DNA of 64,000 bases from Kitasatospora sp. NBC_00240 (GTDB taxonomy: Bacteria > Actinomycetota > Actinomycetes > Streptomycetales > Streptomycetaceae): contig NZ_JAPEMU010000001.1 in assembly GCF_026342405.1 (NCBI RefSeq), forward strand, positions 9,114,001-9,178,000, given 5' to 3'. Below the pieces are notes generated by a model. The model worked only from the letters and a program-made list of their open reading frames with translations, made no database searches and was not told where the DNA came from. A program made the translations under genes and the position numbers. Positions 33,850 to 41,981 of the stretch are shown one piece after another; the stretch's first letter is position 1, and each line of letters begins with the position of its first letter.

Positions 33850-33901
33850 TCCTCCCCAGTCGGACGGACAGGTCCGCCCGACGGGTGACGGGAGGCCAGA
33901 C

Positions 33902-35089
33902 ATGAACGAGCACCACCCCCAGCACGTCTCATCCGGCAGCACACCCACGCACGCCCTCGGCAGGAGGAACTTCCTCGCCGCCGCCGGGCTCACCCTGGCC
34001 GGCGCCGCCGGCGCCACCGCGCTCGGCGGCGCCACCGCCCACGCGGCCGGCGGTGCCCCGCGACCCGCGGGCGCCGCGGCGGCGGCCTACGCCGTCCCGA
34101 TCGACACCGTTCGGCACACCCGGACCTGGATGGCCTGGCCCGACAGCTCGGCCATCTGGGGCCGCCAACTGGCCGGCGTCCAGGCGAACATCGCGCTGAT
34201 CGCCAAGACCGTCGCGAAGTACGAACCGGTCATCATGTGCGCGAACTCCGCCAGCGTCTCGCAGGCGCGGTCCGCCTGCGGATCCGCCGTCACCGTCATC
34301 GGCACCATCCCCGTCGACGACTGCTGGATGCGGGACTCGGGCCCGGTGTTCCGCACCGACGGCGCCGGCGGCCTGGACGCCGTCGGCCTCAACTTCAACG
34401 GCTGGGGCAACCGGCAGACCCATGCCAAGGACGCCCTGGTCGCGGCCAAGGTCGCGGCCTACGCCGGAGTACCGTTCACCGCCGCCGGATTCGTCGGCGA
34501 GGGCGGCGCGGTCGAGACCGACGGCGACGGCCTGCTGATGGCCACCCGGAGCAGCCTGGTCGACTCCCGGCGCAACGGCAGCAAGACCCAGGCCCAGATC
34601 GAGGCCGCGATGTGCGCCGCGTTCGGCGCCACCAAGGTCATCTGGTTCCCCGGGGTCACCGGCCAGGACATCACCGGGGACCACGTCGACGCCACCTCCA
34701 GGTTCCTCGCCGACGCCACCGCGCTGGTCCAGGCGCCCCTGGCGTCGGACACCGACGTCTGGTCCAACGACCAGCGCCAGCAGTACCAGGCCCTGTCCAC
34801 CGCCACCGACCCCCAGGGCAATCGCATGTCGCTGTCCCGGATCCAGGGCCCCGACTACAACCTCATCCGCTCGGCCGACCCGAACTTCGTCGGCTCCTAC
34901 GCCAACTACTACCTCTGCAACGGCGCCGTCATCTCCGCCCAGTTCGGCGACACCCGGGCCGACGCGGCGGCCCGCGCGACACTCGCCAGGGTCTTCCCCG
35001 GCCGGGTCGTCGAGCAGCTCAACATCGACAGCCTCGGCGCCGGCGGCGGCGGGATCCACTGCGTGACCCAGCAGCAGCCCGTGCCGTAG
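33902..35089 (+). CDS. PAD7: Tat-exported agmatine deiminase/PAD-family enzyme
   Basis: 395 residues. Twin-arginine signal LGRRNFLAAAGLTLAGAAGA, cleavage near AHAAG (about 49), Ala-rich spacer. Catalytic Asp145 (CWMRDSGP), His261 (GDHVDA), Cys387 (GGGGIHCVT). Long identical blocks with PAD6 (YAVPIDTVRHTRTWMAWPDS-like start, GSYANYY.CNGAVISAQFGD, EQLNIDS.GAGGGGIHCVTQ) mark a tandem duplication. Last deiminase of the cluster. Confidence 0.93.
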   Translation: MNEHHPQHVSSGSTPTHALGRRNFLAAAGLTLAGAAGATALGGATAHAAGGAPRPAGAAAAAYAVPIDTVRHTRTWMAWPDSSAIWGRQLAGVQANIALIAKTVAKYEPVIMCANSASVSQARSACGSAVTVIGTIPVDDCWMRDSGPVFRTDGAGGLDAVGLNFNGWGNRQTHAKDALVAAKVAAYAGVPFTAAGFVGEGGAVETDGDGLLMATRSSLVDSRRNGSKTQAQIEAAMCAAFGATKVIWFPGVTGQDITGDHVDATSRFLADATALVQAPLASDTDVWSNDQRQQYQALSTATDPQGNRMSLSRIQGPDYNLIRSADPNFVGSYANYYLCNGAVISAQFGDTRADAAARATLARVFPGRVVEQLNIDSLGAGGGGIHCVTQQQPVP

Positions 35090-35140
35090 CGCCCCCGCGC
35101 GACCGGCGGGCCGGTCGGATCCGACCCGCCCGCCGGTCAC

Positions 35141-35190
35141 CGGCGGCCGGCCGTCCCGCCGGCCGTCCCGCCGGTCGCCCGGCGGGACGT
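35141..35190. repeat. ccggccgtcccg tandem units with hairpin
   Basis: CCGGCCGTCCCG is repeated about twice and followed by CCGGTCGCCCGGCGGGACG, which can fold back on it. Located between PAD7 and gap; plausible terminator of the cluster. Confidence 0.5.
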
Positions 35191-35306
35191 CGCGGGCGGT
35201 CCGGGCGCCGCCCCGGCGGGAACGTGCTGATCAGGAGGGTCCCCGTACTCGTCGAAATTGGCCGAAAGGTACCATGTGAACGTTGCCTAACCCGAAAGAT
35301 GAACTT

Positions 35307-36752
35307 GTGACTGTCAATGAAGACGTGTTCACGGACTGGAAGAACCGCGAGGAGATCGCGGAGTCGATGATTCCGATCATCGGCCGGCTGCACCGGGAGC
35401 GGGACGTCACCGTCCTCCTGCACAGCCGTTCTCTGGTGAACAGGTCGGTGGTGAGCATCCTCAAGACCCACCGCTTCGCCCGCCAGATAGCCGGCGAGGA
35501 ACTCTCGGTCACCGAGACGATGCCCTTCCTGCAGGCGCTCACCGCCCTCGACCTCGGCCCCTCCCAGATCGACGTCGGCATGCTCGCCGCGATGTACAAG
35601 ACCGACGACCGGGGCCTCTCGGTGGCGGAGTTCACCGCCGGGGCCGTCGTCGGCGCCACCGGCGCCAACAAGCTGGAGCGCCGCGAGTCGCGCGACGTCG
35701 TCCTGTACGGCTTCGGCCGGATCGGCCGCCTCCTCGCCCGCCTGCTCATCGAGAAGGCCGGCTCCGGCAACGGCCTGCGGCTGCGCGCCGTCGTGGTGCG
35801 CAACAGCGGTGGCGAGGACCTGGTGAAGCGCGCGTCGCTGCTGCGCCGGGACTCCATCCACGGCCAGTTCCACGGCACCATCACCGTCGACGAGGCGAAC
35901 GACAAGATCATCGCCAACGGTCACGAGATCAAGGTGATCTACTCCGACGACCCGACGTCGGTGGACTACACGGCGTACGGCATCAACGACGCCATCCTGA
36001 TCGACAACACCGGCCGGTGGCGTGACCGCGAGGGCCTGTCGAAGCACCTCCGCCCCGGCATCGCCAAGGTCGTGCTGACCGCGCCGGGCAAGGGCGACGT
36101 CCCGAACATCGTCCACGGTGTCAACCACGACACCATCAAGCCGGACGAGCAGATCCTGTCCTGCGCGTCCTGCACCACCAACGCGATCGTCCCGCCGCTG
36201 AAGGCGATGGCGGACGAGTACGGCGTGCTGCGCGGCCACGTGGAGACCGTCCACTCGTACACCAACGACCAGAACCTGCTGGACAACTACCACGGGTCGG
36301 ACCGGCGCGGCCGCTCGGCGGCGCTCAACATGGTCATCACCGAGACCGGCGCCGCCTCCGCCGTCGCGAAGGCGCTGCCCGACCTCGAGGCGACCATCAC
36401 CGGCAGCTCGATCCGCGTCCCGGTGCCCGACGTCTCGATCGCGATCCTCAACCTGCAGCTCGCCCGCGAGACCAACCGCGCGGAGGTGCTCGACTACCTC
36501 CGCAACGTGTCGCTGACCTCGCCGCTCAAGCGCCAGATCGACTTCATCAGCGCGCCCGACGCGGTCTCCAGCGACTTCATCGGCTCGCGCCACGCGTCGA
36601 TCGTCGATGCCGGCGCCACCAAGGTCGAGGGCGACAACGCGATCCTCTACCTGTGGTACGACAACGAGTTCGGCTACTCCTGCCAGGTCATCCGGGTCGT
36701 TCAGCACGTCTCCGGGGTGGAGTACCCGACCTACCCGGTGCCGGCGGTCTGA
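35307..36752 (+). CDS. gap: glyceraldehyde-3-phosphate dehydrogenase, extended streptomycete type
   Basis: 481 residues from the GTG at 35307 (MTVNEDVFTDWKNREEI), the length I recall for the streptomycete extended form. An N-terminal extension of about 130 residues precedes the NAD-binding domain (VVLYGFGRIGRLLARLL). The catalytic Cys is in SCASCTTNAIVPPLKAM, with the partner His and phosphate-site residues downstream and WYDNEFGYSCQV near the C-terminus. Catalyses oxidative phosphorylation of G3P in glycolysis. It marks the return to core chromosome after the PAD cluster. Confidence 0.96.
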   Translation: MTVNEDVFTDWKNREEIAESMIPIIGRLHRERDVTVLLHSRSLVNRSVVSILKTHRFARQIAGEELSVTETMPFLQALTALDLGPSQIDVGMLAAMYKTDDRGLSVAEFTAGAVVGATGANKLERRESRDVVLYGFGRIGRLLARLLIEKAGSGNGLRLRAVVVRNSGGEDLVKRASLLRRDSIHGQFHGTITVDEANDKIIANGHEIKVIYSDDPTSVDYTAYGINDAILIDNTGRWRDREGLSKHLRPGIAKVVLTAPGKGDVPNIVHGVNHDTIKPDEQILSCASCTTNAIVPPLKAMADEYGVLRGHVETVHSYTNDQNLLDNYHGSDRRGRSAALNMVITETGAASAVAKALPDLEATITGSSIRVPVPDVSIAILNLQLARETNRAEVLDYLRNVSLTSPLKRQIDFISAPDAVSSDFIGSRHASIVDAGATKVEGDNAILYLWYDNEFGYSCQVIRVVQHVSGVEYPTYPVPAV

Positions 36753-37006
36753 TCCGTCGGACGCGCCCGACCGGTACGTCCGGTGGGTGGGGCGGCGGTC
36801 GGACGGCAACCGGCCCGGCCGGCGGCCGGACGCCGCCCCACCACCGGCCGCCGCCCCACCACCGGACGCCGCTCCGCTCCCGGGGTGCCGCTCCGCCGCC
36901 GGGCCTCCGCCCGCCTCCGCCCGCCCGCGGGCGCCGCGGCGGCGCGACCCCGTGGAATCATCGGACCCGCCGGGTGCGGGACTCCGACGGATTGCGGTGG
37001 GCGGGT

Positions 37007-37858
37007 ATGGCGGCTGACCGGGTGTGGGACGACACGCTGTTCGCGGGTGCGGCCGCCTACTACGGGCGCGGGCGACTGCCCTACGCGCCCGGACTGGCGG
37101 ACGTGCTCGCCGAGGCGCTGACGCTCGACGGACGGGGGCGCCTGCTCGACGTGGGTTGCGGACCGGGCACCGTCGCCCTGGGGCTTGCGCACCTGTTCGA
37201 CGCGACCGTCGGGGTGGACCCGGACCGCGGGATGATCACCGAGGCCCGGCGCGCGGCCGCGGCAGCGGGGGCGTCCAGCCGGACCACCTGGGTACAGGCC
37301 CGGGCCGAGGACCTGCCGGCGGGCCTCGGCACGTTCACCGCCGCGACCTTCGCCCAGTCCTTCCACTGGATGGACCAGGCCCTGGTGGCGAGGACGGTCA
37401 AAGCCATGCTGCGGCCCGGCGGCGCGCTGGTGCACATCTCGGACCTGAAGTCGGAGATCCGATCCGTCGAGGGACTTCCGCACCCGGCGGTTCCCTACGC
37501 CGCGATCGACGGGATCGTCCGGCAGTACCTCGGACCGGTCCGGCGGGCCGGCCGGGGTCTGCTGCCGGACGGGACGGTCGGCGGCGAGGCCGAGGTGCTC
37601 GCCCGAGCGGGATTCTCCGGCCCGCGGCGGCTCGTGGTGCCGGGGGAGCAGGCCCTGGAGCGCACCGCCGACGACGTGGTCGCCTGGGCGTTCTCGATGT
37701 CCTCCTCGACCCCGCACCTGTTCGGAGGAGGCCGGGACGACTTCGAGGCCGACCTGCGCCGGCTGCTGCGGGAGTCCTCCGCGTCCGGGCTGTTCTCCGA
37801 GCGCCGGCCGAGCACCGAGGTCCACATCTGGGGGACGGACCCCGCCGCCGAGCGGTGA
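37007..37858 (+). CDS. class I SAM-dependent methyltransferase
   Basis: 283 residues. Motif I LLDVGCGPGTVALGLA, acidic loop GVDPDRGMI, then TFAQSFHWMDQ and LRPGGALVHISD are the methyltransferase 11/25-type layout. N-terminal AAAYYGRGRLPYAP resembles UbiE/MenG-like small-molecule methyltransferases. Substrate unknown. I prefer the ATG at 37007; the longer frame upstream is Pro/Arg-rich. Confidence 0.88.
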   Translation: MAADRVWDDTLFAGAAAYYGRGRLPYAPGLADVLAEALTLDGRGRLLDVGCGPGTVALGLAHLFDATVGVDPDRGMITEARRAAAAAGASSRTTWVQARAEDLPAGLGTFTAATFAQSFHWMDQALVARTVKAMLRPGGALVHISDLKSEIRSVEGLPHPAVPYAAIDGIVRQYLGPVRRAGRGLLPDGTVGGEAEVLARAGFSGPRRLVVPGEQALERTADDVVAWAFSMSSSTPHLFGGGRDDFEADLRRLLRESSASGLFSERRPSTEVHIWGTDPAAER

Positions 37859-38048
37859 GTGCCCCGTCCCGGGTGGACCGCTGCCGTTCCGATCCTGTGG
37901 GGTGGCGGACGAGGCGGACTCACCCCCGGGCGACGGCGACGGCGACGGGTGCGGCGGGTGCGGCGGGTGTCGTGCGGAGCAGGGCCTCCCGGCAGCTCGA
38001 AGGCTGACGACGCCGACGAGGTGTCCAGGAGGCCCGGCTCTTCCTCGC

Positions 38049-38744
38049 CTACGCTCCTGAGGCTGCGGAGCGCGGCAGTTGCCGCGGCCTGACGTGCGAC
38101 CCGATGCGACTCAGGTCGGTGCTCACCCCCGTCGGAGTGTCGAGGAGCTTCGAGTGTTTCGCACTGTCGACGGAACCGGGGCCGTGGACGGTGAGTTCGA
38201 AGTCCTGGCGCGTCCTGGCGTTCAGAGCCAACGGCAGCTGGATGCGTCCGTCCGCGACCATGCGCCGTATCCGGGAGCGGCTGAGACCGAACCCGAGCAC
38301 GAGCAGCCGTTCGACACGGACCGGCCCGGGCAGCTCGAAGCCGACCAGCACCTTGAGCGGTGTCGGGTCGTCGAGTGCGTAGAGGGGCGTGCGGGTCTCC
38401 AACTCCCAGGTATCGGTCCAGTCGAGGTGGTAGCCGTTCTTCGCGGCCAGCGACGCACTCATCGTCAGCTCCCGCACCACGGACGGGTCATTGGCCTCGT
38501 ACGCCTCCCGGCGTGCGGGCGCCAGCGACGACACGTGGACGCGCTCGTGGACGGGCACCTTGGAGGTCCGGTCGCACGTCGCGCAGCTCAGGAGAAGCCA
38601 GACGTCGAGGAGCTTGCCGTTCGCATTGACACGGATCTTGCCCGAGGGGCGGTGACGCGTGCCGGAGCAGTCCGGGCAGGGTCGTACGACGGTGGGCAGG
38701 GCGGACTGACGCACGGCCCACCGGGCCTTGCGGTCGATATGCAT
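38049..38744 (-). CDS. DUF1062 family protein
   Basis: 231 residues. Two CxxC pairs (CPDCSG and CATC) flank KIRVNANGKLLDVWLLLSC, the DUF1062 signature, probably a structural zinc site. The C-terminal part contains GLSRSRIRRMVADGRI, similar to an S4-like segment. Function unknown. Unlinked to its neighbours. Confidence 0.85.
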   Translation of the reverse strand: MHIDRKARWAVRQSALPTVVRPCPDCSGTRHRPSGKIRVNANGKLLDVWLLLSCATCDRTSKVPVHERVHVSSLAPARREAYEANDPSVVRELTMSASLAAKNGYHLDWTDTWELETRTPLYALDDPTPLKVLVGFELPGPVRVERLLVLGFGLSRSRIRRMVADGRIQLPLALNARTRQDFELTVHGPGSVDSAKHSKLLDTPTGVSTDLSRIGSHVRPRQLPRSAASGA

Positions 38745-39172
38745 GGATGTGGTTGCTTTCAGGACTCAGCAGGAGCACTCGCAGGCGAGGCCGCGGCTCC
38801 TGGATCTGACGGATGCACACGAGGGCGCGAGTCATCGCCTCGGGGCTGAGCGGTCAGGCTCCGAGGTCGATCGCGCGCGACAGGTCGGCTGTTGCTACGT
38901 GGCAGTCGTTACAGGTCCATGCCGATGATCATGATCGAGGCGACGGCCGCCGGCAACCCATTTTCCGTGGCTCGTCGGCGAGCCCTGGCAGCGCCCCGGC
39001 GATCGGACATCGCAGGGGAGAACCGTCCCGACGCTCGTCCCGGGGGCTGCGTCCCGCCGAGGGTGGGTATCCGTCCAACCGTCAGTTCCGCTGCTCGGGA
39101 GTGATTTTGCCGCCACTTCTCGCGTGATGGTCCGTCATGCAGCTGACCCGGATGCTCCGCTAGCGTTCACGC
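38745..39172. other. 428-bp interval, no gene recognised
   Basis: Open frames here are unconvincing. The stretch is somewhat less GC-rich (38880-38960) and probably holds promoters for the DUF1062 gene and the 53-residue gene. Confidence 0.45.
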
Positions 39173-39334
39173 ATGGCTATGAAGAAGGCTCACGAATCAC
39201 TGCCGCAGCATGAACTGGTGGCCACCAGCAGCACGGAGGTCTGGCAACTCATCGCCGAGGGCCGGTTCAAGGACGCCCCTTCCATCGCCGCCCTGGCTCT
39301 CTTCCAGCGTCATCGCGCAGAGCACGCCGATTGA
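39173..39334 (+). CDS. small hypothetical protein, 53 aa
   Basis: Reads MAMKKAHESLPQHELVATSS, then TEVWQLIAEGRFKDAPSIAA and a tail ALFQRHRAEHAD. Balanced composition and a helical look, unlike the spurious frames around it. No clear ribosome site (GCTAGCGTTCACGC upstream). Possibly a small regulatory protein; no family recognised. Confidence 0.5.
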   Translation: MAMKKAHESLPQHELVATSSTEVWQLIAEGRFKDAPSIAALALFQRHRAEHAD

Positions 39335-39505
39335 TCGGCGCCGGGCACAGCCGTCGGGGCGTCGGCGGCGGCGCGCATCCTCGCGGCCGCGTCGTGTCGG
39401 CGCCGGAGTGCGTAGCAAATGACTCGTCAGATCCGTTTGTCGACAGTGATGTCCGGCATCGAGGGTGGTGGCACCGCAGTCCCGGTCGCGGTAGAGTGTG
39501 GCTTC

Positions 39506-39526
39506 ATTATGAAGGACGTACATAAT
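39506..39526 (+). promoter_or_regulatory. inverted repeat at the MarR start, candidate operator
   Basis: ATTATG (39506-39511) and CATAAT (39521-39526) form a 6-bp inverted repeat with 9-bp spacing across the start codon. TAGAGT at 39492-39497 may be the -10, giving a leader of only about 5 nt. Typical of MarR autoregulation. Confidence 0.6.
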
Positions 39527-40090
39527 TCTGAGGGCCTGGCCCACGACCCTGACGGTCAGCTCTACGACCTTGGTGTCCGGGCGTCCATGCGGGTGTTCGC
39601 GGCGGGTGACGACACCGGTGCGCTGGAGGCGGCCGCGGCGGTGCGGTCGGCTTCGCAGGCGATCGACCGGCTGCGTTCGCACGGGGCCGGCGGACGCGGG
39701 CTCAGTGCCGGGGCGCTCGACGTCCTCGCGCGGCTGAGTGCGACCGGGGAGGAGGGGCTGAGCATCGGTGAGTTGGCGCGTGCGGCGGGGGTGAGCTCCC
39801 GCAACGTGACCGGCCTGGTCGACACCCTGGAGCGGGACGGCCTGGCGCAGCGCGTCCAGGACCGGCACGACCGCCGTTCGGTCCGGGTCCGGATCACCGT
39901 GGTGGGCCACGAGTGGCTGGCGGCGTTCCGGCTGCCGACGCAGCGTGCGATGTCCGCCGTGTTCCAGGGCTTCTCCGAAGCCGACCTTGCCCAGTTCCGG
40001 CACCTCTGCCTCCGTCTGGTCGAGAACCAGCAGCGGATCGAGGCGTACTTGAACACGAACCGGCCCGACCAGGCGGCGCCGAGCCCCTGA
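39509..40090 (+). CDS. MarR-family transcriptional regulator
   Basis: 193 residues from the ATG at 39509. Winged helix-turn-helix about 65-130: LSIGELARAAGVSSRNVTGLVDTLERDG, then VQDRHDRRSVRVRITVVGHEW as the wing. N- and C-terminal helices form the dimer. Precedes a SnoaL-like gene by 180 bp and may regulate it or itself. Confidence 0.93.
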   Translation: MKDVHNSEGLAHDPDGQLYDLGVRASMRVFAAGDDTGALEAAAAVRSASQAIDRLRSHGAGGRGLSAGALDVLARLSATGEEGLSIGELARAAGVSSRNVTGLVDTLERDGLAQRVQDRHDRRSVRVRITVVGHEWLAAFRLPTQRAMSAVFQGFSEADLAQFRHLCLRLVENQQRIEAYLNTNRPDQAAPSP

Positions 40091-40120
40091 GCGGCCCGGT
40101 TCGTGGGCCACCGGATACCC

Positions 40121-40180
40121 GGCCGCATTCCCAGCCGTATCCCTGGCCGTATCCCTGGCCGCATTCCCGGCCGCATTCCT
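40121..40180. repeat. five tandem 12-bp units, ggccgcattccc-type
   Basis: Units ggccgcattccc, agccgtatccct, ggccgtatccct, ggccgcattccc and ggccgcattcct follow directly between the MarR and SnoaL-like genes. Non-coding as far as I can see. Confidence 0.88.
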
Positions 40181-40274
40181 GAACGACCGACAGACCGACA
40201 GGCTGCCCGATCGACAGGCCGAACAGTCCGACGGACGAGCGGCAGGCGGCCGGCACACCGACCCGGAGGACCGC

Positions 40275-40679
40275 ATGACCACCGACTCGCCCACCCGGGA
40301 CACCGTCCGGACGTACCACGAAGCGCGGTTCCGCGGGGACGTCGCGACGGCCGCCGTCCAGATCGGCGACGGCTTTCACTTCCGCAGCCCGTTCATCACC
40401 TCCGAGAGCCCGACCGGCCACCTCGACGGCCTGGACGGGCTGCTGGGAGTCGTCACCCGCGTCGACCTGATCAGCGAGCTGTACGGCGAGGCCGAGGCCG
40501 TGCTGGTGTACGACGTCCACACCGTCCCGGCCCTCGGGATCACCCAGCGTACGGCCGAGCACTTCCGGCTCCGCGACGGCCGGATCACCGCGATCACGCT
40601 GATCTTCGACTCCGCCCCCTGGCAGGCGGTGATGGCCGCCGCCGGTCCGACCCGCGACGACGCCCCGTCCGAGGGGTGA
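40275..40679 (+). CDS. SnoaL/NTF2-like protein
   Basis: 134 residues, ATG behind GGAGG. TVRTYHEARFRGDVATAAVQIGDGFHFRSPF and a closing HFRLRDGRITAITLIFDSAPWQAV are the cone-shaped SnoaL/NTF2 fold pattern. May bind or isomerise a small molecule; residues alone do not tell. Probably linked to the MarR regulator. Confidence 0.85.
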   Translation: MTTDSPTRDTVRTYHEARFRGDVATAAVQIGDGFHFRSPFITSESPTGHLDGLDGLLGVVTRVDLISELYGEAEAVLVYDVHTVPALGITQRTAEHFRLRDGRITAITLIFDSAPWQAVMAAAGPTRDDAPSEG

Positions 40680-40804
40680 CCTGACCCCTGCCGCCTGCCT
40701 CAGGGTCGGCACCCGGCCGTACGTCCGCGGCACCGCGCCACCACCCGGCAGGGAAAGCACGGAGACGGGGGGCACCCGGCCGCCGCGCCGGCGGCGACAC
40801 CCGG

Positions 40805-41059
40805 TCAGAGCACGGTGACGGCGAACACCCAGAGGTGCGGCGGCTCCGGCAGGATCGCGTAGTGCGCGATCGCCGTCCGGGTGGTGATGACCCGCACCGT
40901 GTCGTCCAGGTCGTACCGGTCGGCCTGCGGCCACGACCACGGATCCCTCGACGCCTGCTCCACGGCGGCCTGCAGATCCTTGCCGTCGTCCGGGGCCAGC
41001 TCGCGCACGGCGAGACCGACCTCCCGGGCGAACCGAGCCTCGTACGGTCGCCGGCTCAC
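40805..41059 (-). CDS. small protein, possibly a RelE/ParE-like toxin
   Basis: 84 residues from a GTG. RRPYEARFAREVGLAVREL at the start and VRVITTRTAIAHYAILPEPP near the end resemble the strand-helix-strand order of RelE/ParE-type toxins, ending HLWVFAVTVL. The GTG overlaps the stop of the upstream 45-residue gene (GTGA). The toxin assignment is tentative; an uncharacterised actinobacterial protein is the alternative. Confidence 0.55.
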   Translation of the reverse strand: MSRRPYEARFAREVGLAVRELAPDDGKDLQAAVEQASRDPWSWPQADRYDLDDTVRVITTRTAIAHYAILPEPPHLWVFAVTVL

Positions 41060-41193
41060 CGTCCCGGCACCTCGTCCGGCATCTTGTCCGGCGGCGCTGG
41101 CGGCGTCCGGAACCTGCCGACACCCGGGCCGGCCGCCGCGGCCGCGCGGGCCGCCGCCGTGGACCGCTCCTGCAGCTCGACCTTGGTGGACAT
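41056..41193 (-). CDS. small upstream partner of the 40805 gene, 45 aa
   Basis: Starts MSTKVELQERSTAAARAAAA and ends PPAPPDKMPDEVPGR. Overlaps the next gene by 4 bp, so they are translationally coupled. Could be an antitoxin, but it is short and has no recognisable DNA-binding motif. Confidence 0.45.
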   Translation of the reverse strand: MSTKVELQERSTAAARAAAAAGPGVGRFRTPPAPPDKMPDEVPGR

Positions 41194-41981
41194 GGTGACC
41201 ACCATACCGAGGCCCGCCCCACGGCGTCGGAGCTCGCGGCACTCCGTACGCGGCGGCAGCGGGCGCGGGGCCGGACCGAAGTCGGCGACCGGGGCGGGGT
41301 CGGCCGGGGCCGCGGGGGCCGAGCACCTCCACCGGGGCTACGGTGCGTGGCGGGGCTGCCCCGCCGGTGGCTGATTCGTCCTCGCACGGTGGTGGGTGGT
41401 GGTGATCACGGGGGAGCGCCGTCCGACCCGCCACCGATTCGGTTTCGGGGACGACGGTCCGCGGTGAACGGCTCCTCCGTCGTTCCGACATGCCGAGCGC
41501 GTGGCCCGCCCGGCCGGGTGCTCGATTTCCTCCCGGGTGCCGCATTCAAGGGGCGGAAAGGACCACCACCGGGGTGGGTGGAAATACCCCGCAGCCGCTG
41601 ATCCGGCGCGCGAGGACGGGTGCCGTCCCGGGCTGCGCGACGACGGCGCCGCAAGCCGCCGGCTGCCATTGCGGGTGAGCGCGGATGACGCTCCACCAGC
41701 GGCAGCTCGGGAGGGGCGGAACTGCCCAGGACGGCGAATGTCCCGCCCGAGTTGCACACGGGTGAGCCTGGAAGGAGAAGGCGGCCCGGGCTGTACCGGT
41801 GCCCGACCGGAGAGGAGAATGGAGCCGACCCGTTGAAGGACGGTGCGTCATGTGCGAATACCTTCACCCCCTGACCGAAGATCCGTCACGCGGATGTGAC
41901 GACGTGCCCGGGGCATCCCGCGGAGCGGGCCCGGTCCGGCTGCCCAGGGGTGCCCCGGCGGCTGCGGGGTGACCAACGGTC
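41194..41981. other. 788-bp interval, no gene recognised
   Basis: No frame has convincing protein character on either strand. The ribosome site and promoter of the surface-protein gene at 41982 are presumably at the right end. Confidence 0.5.

Noticed and set aside
15088..35089. Arginine deiminase (arcA-type) or arginine catabolic operon
   Set aside because: The GGGG.HC and WxRD layout is that of PF04371 (agmatine deiminase/bacterial PAD); no arcB, arcC or arcD-like gene is present.
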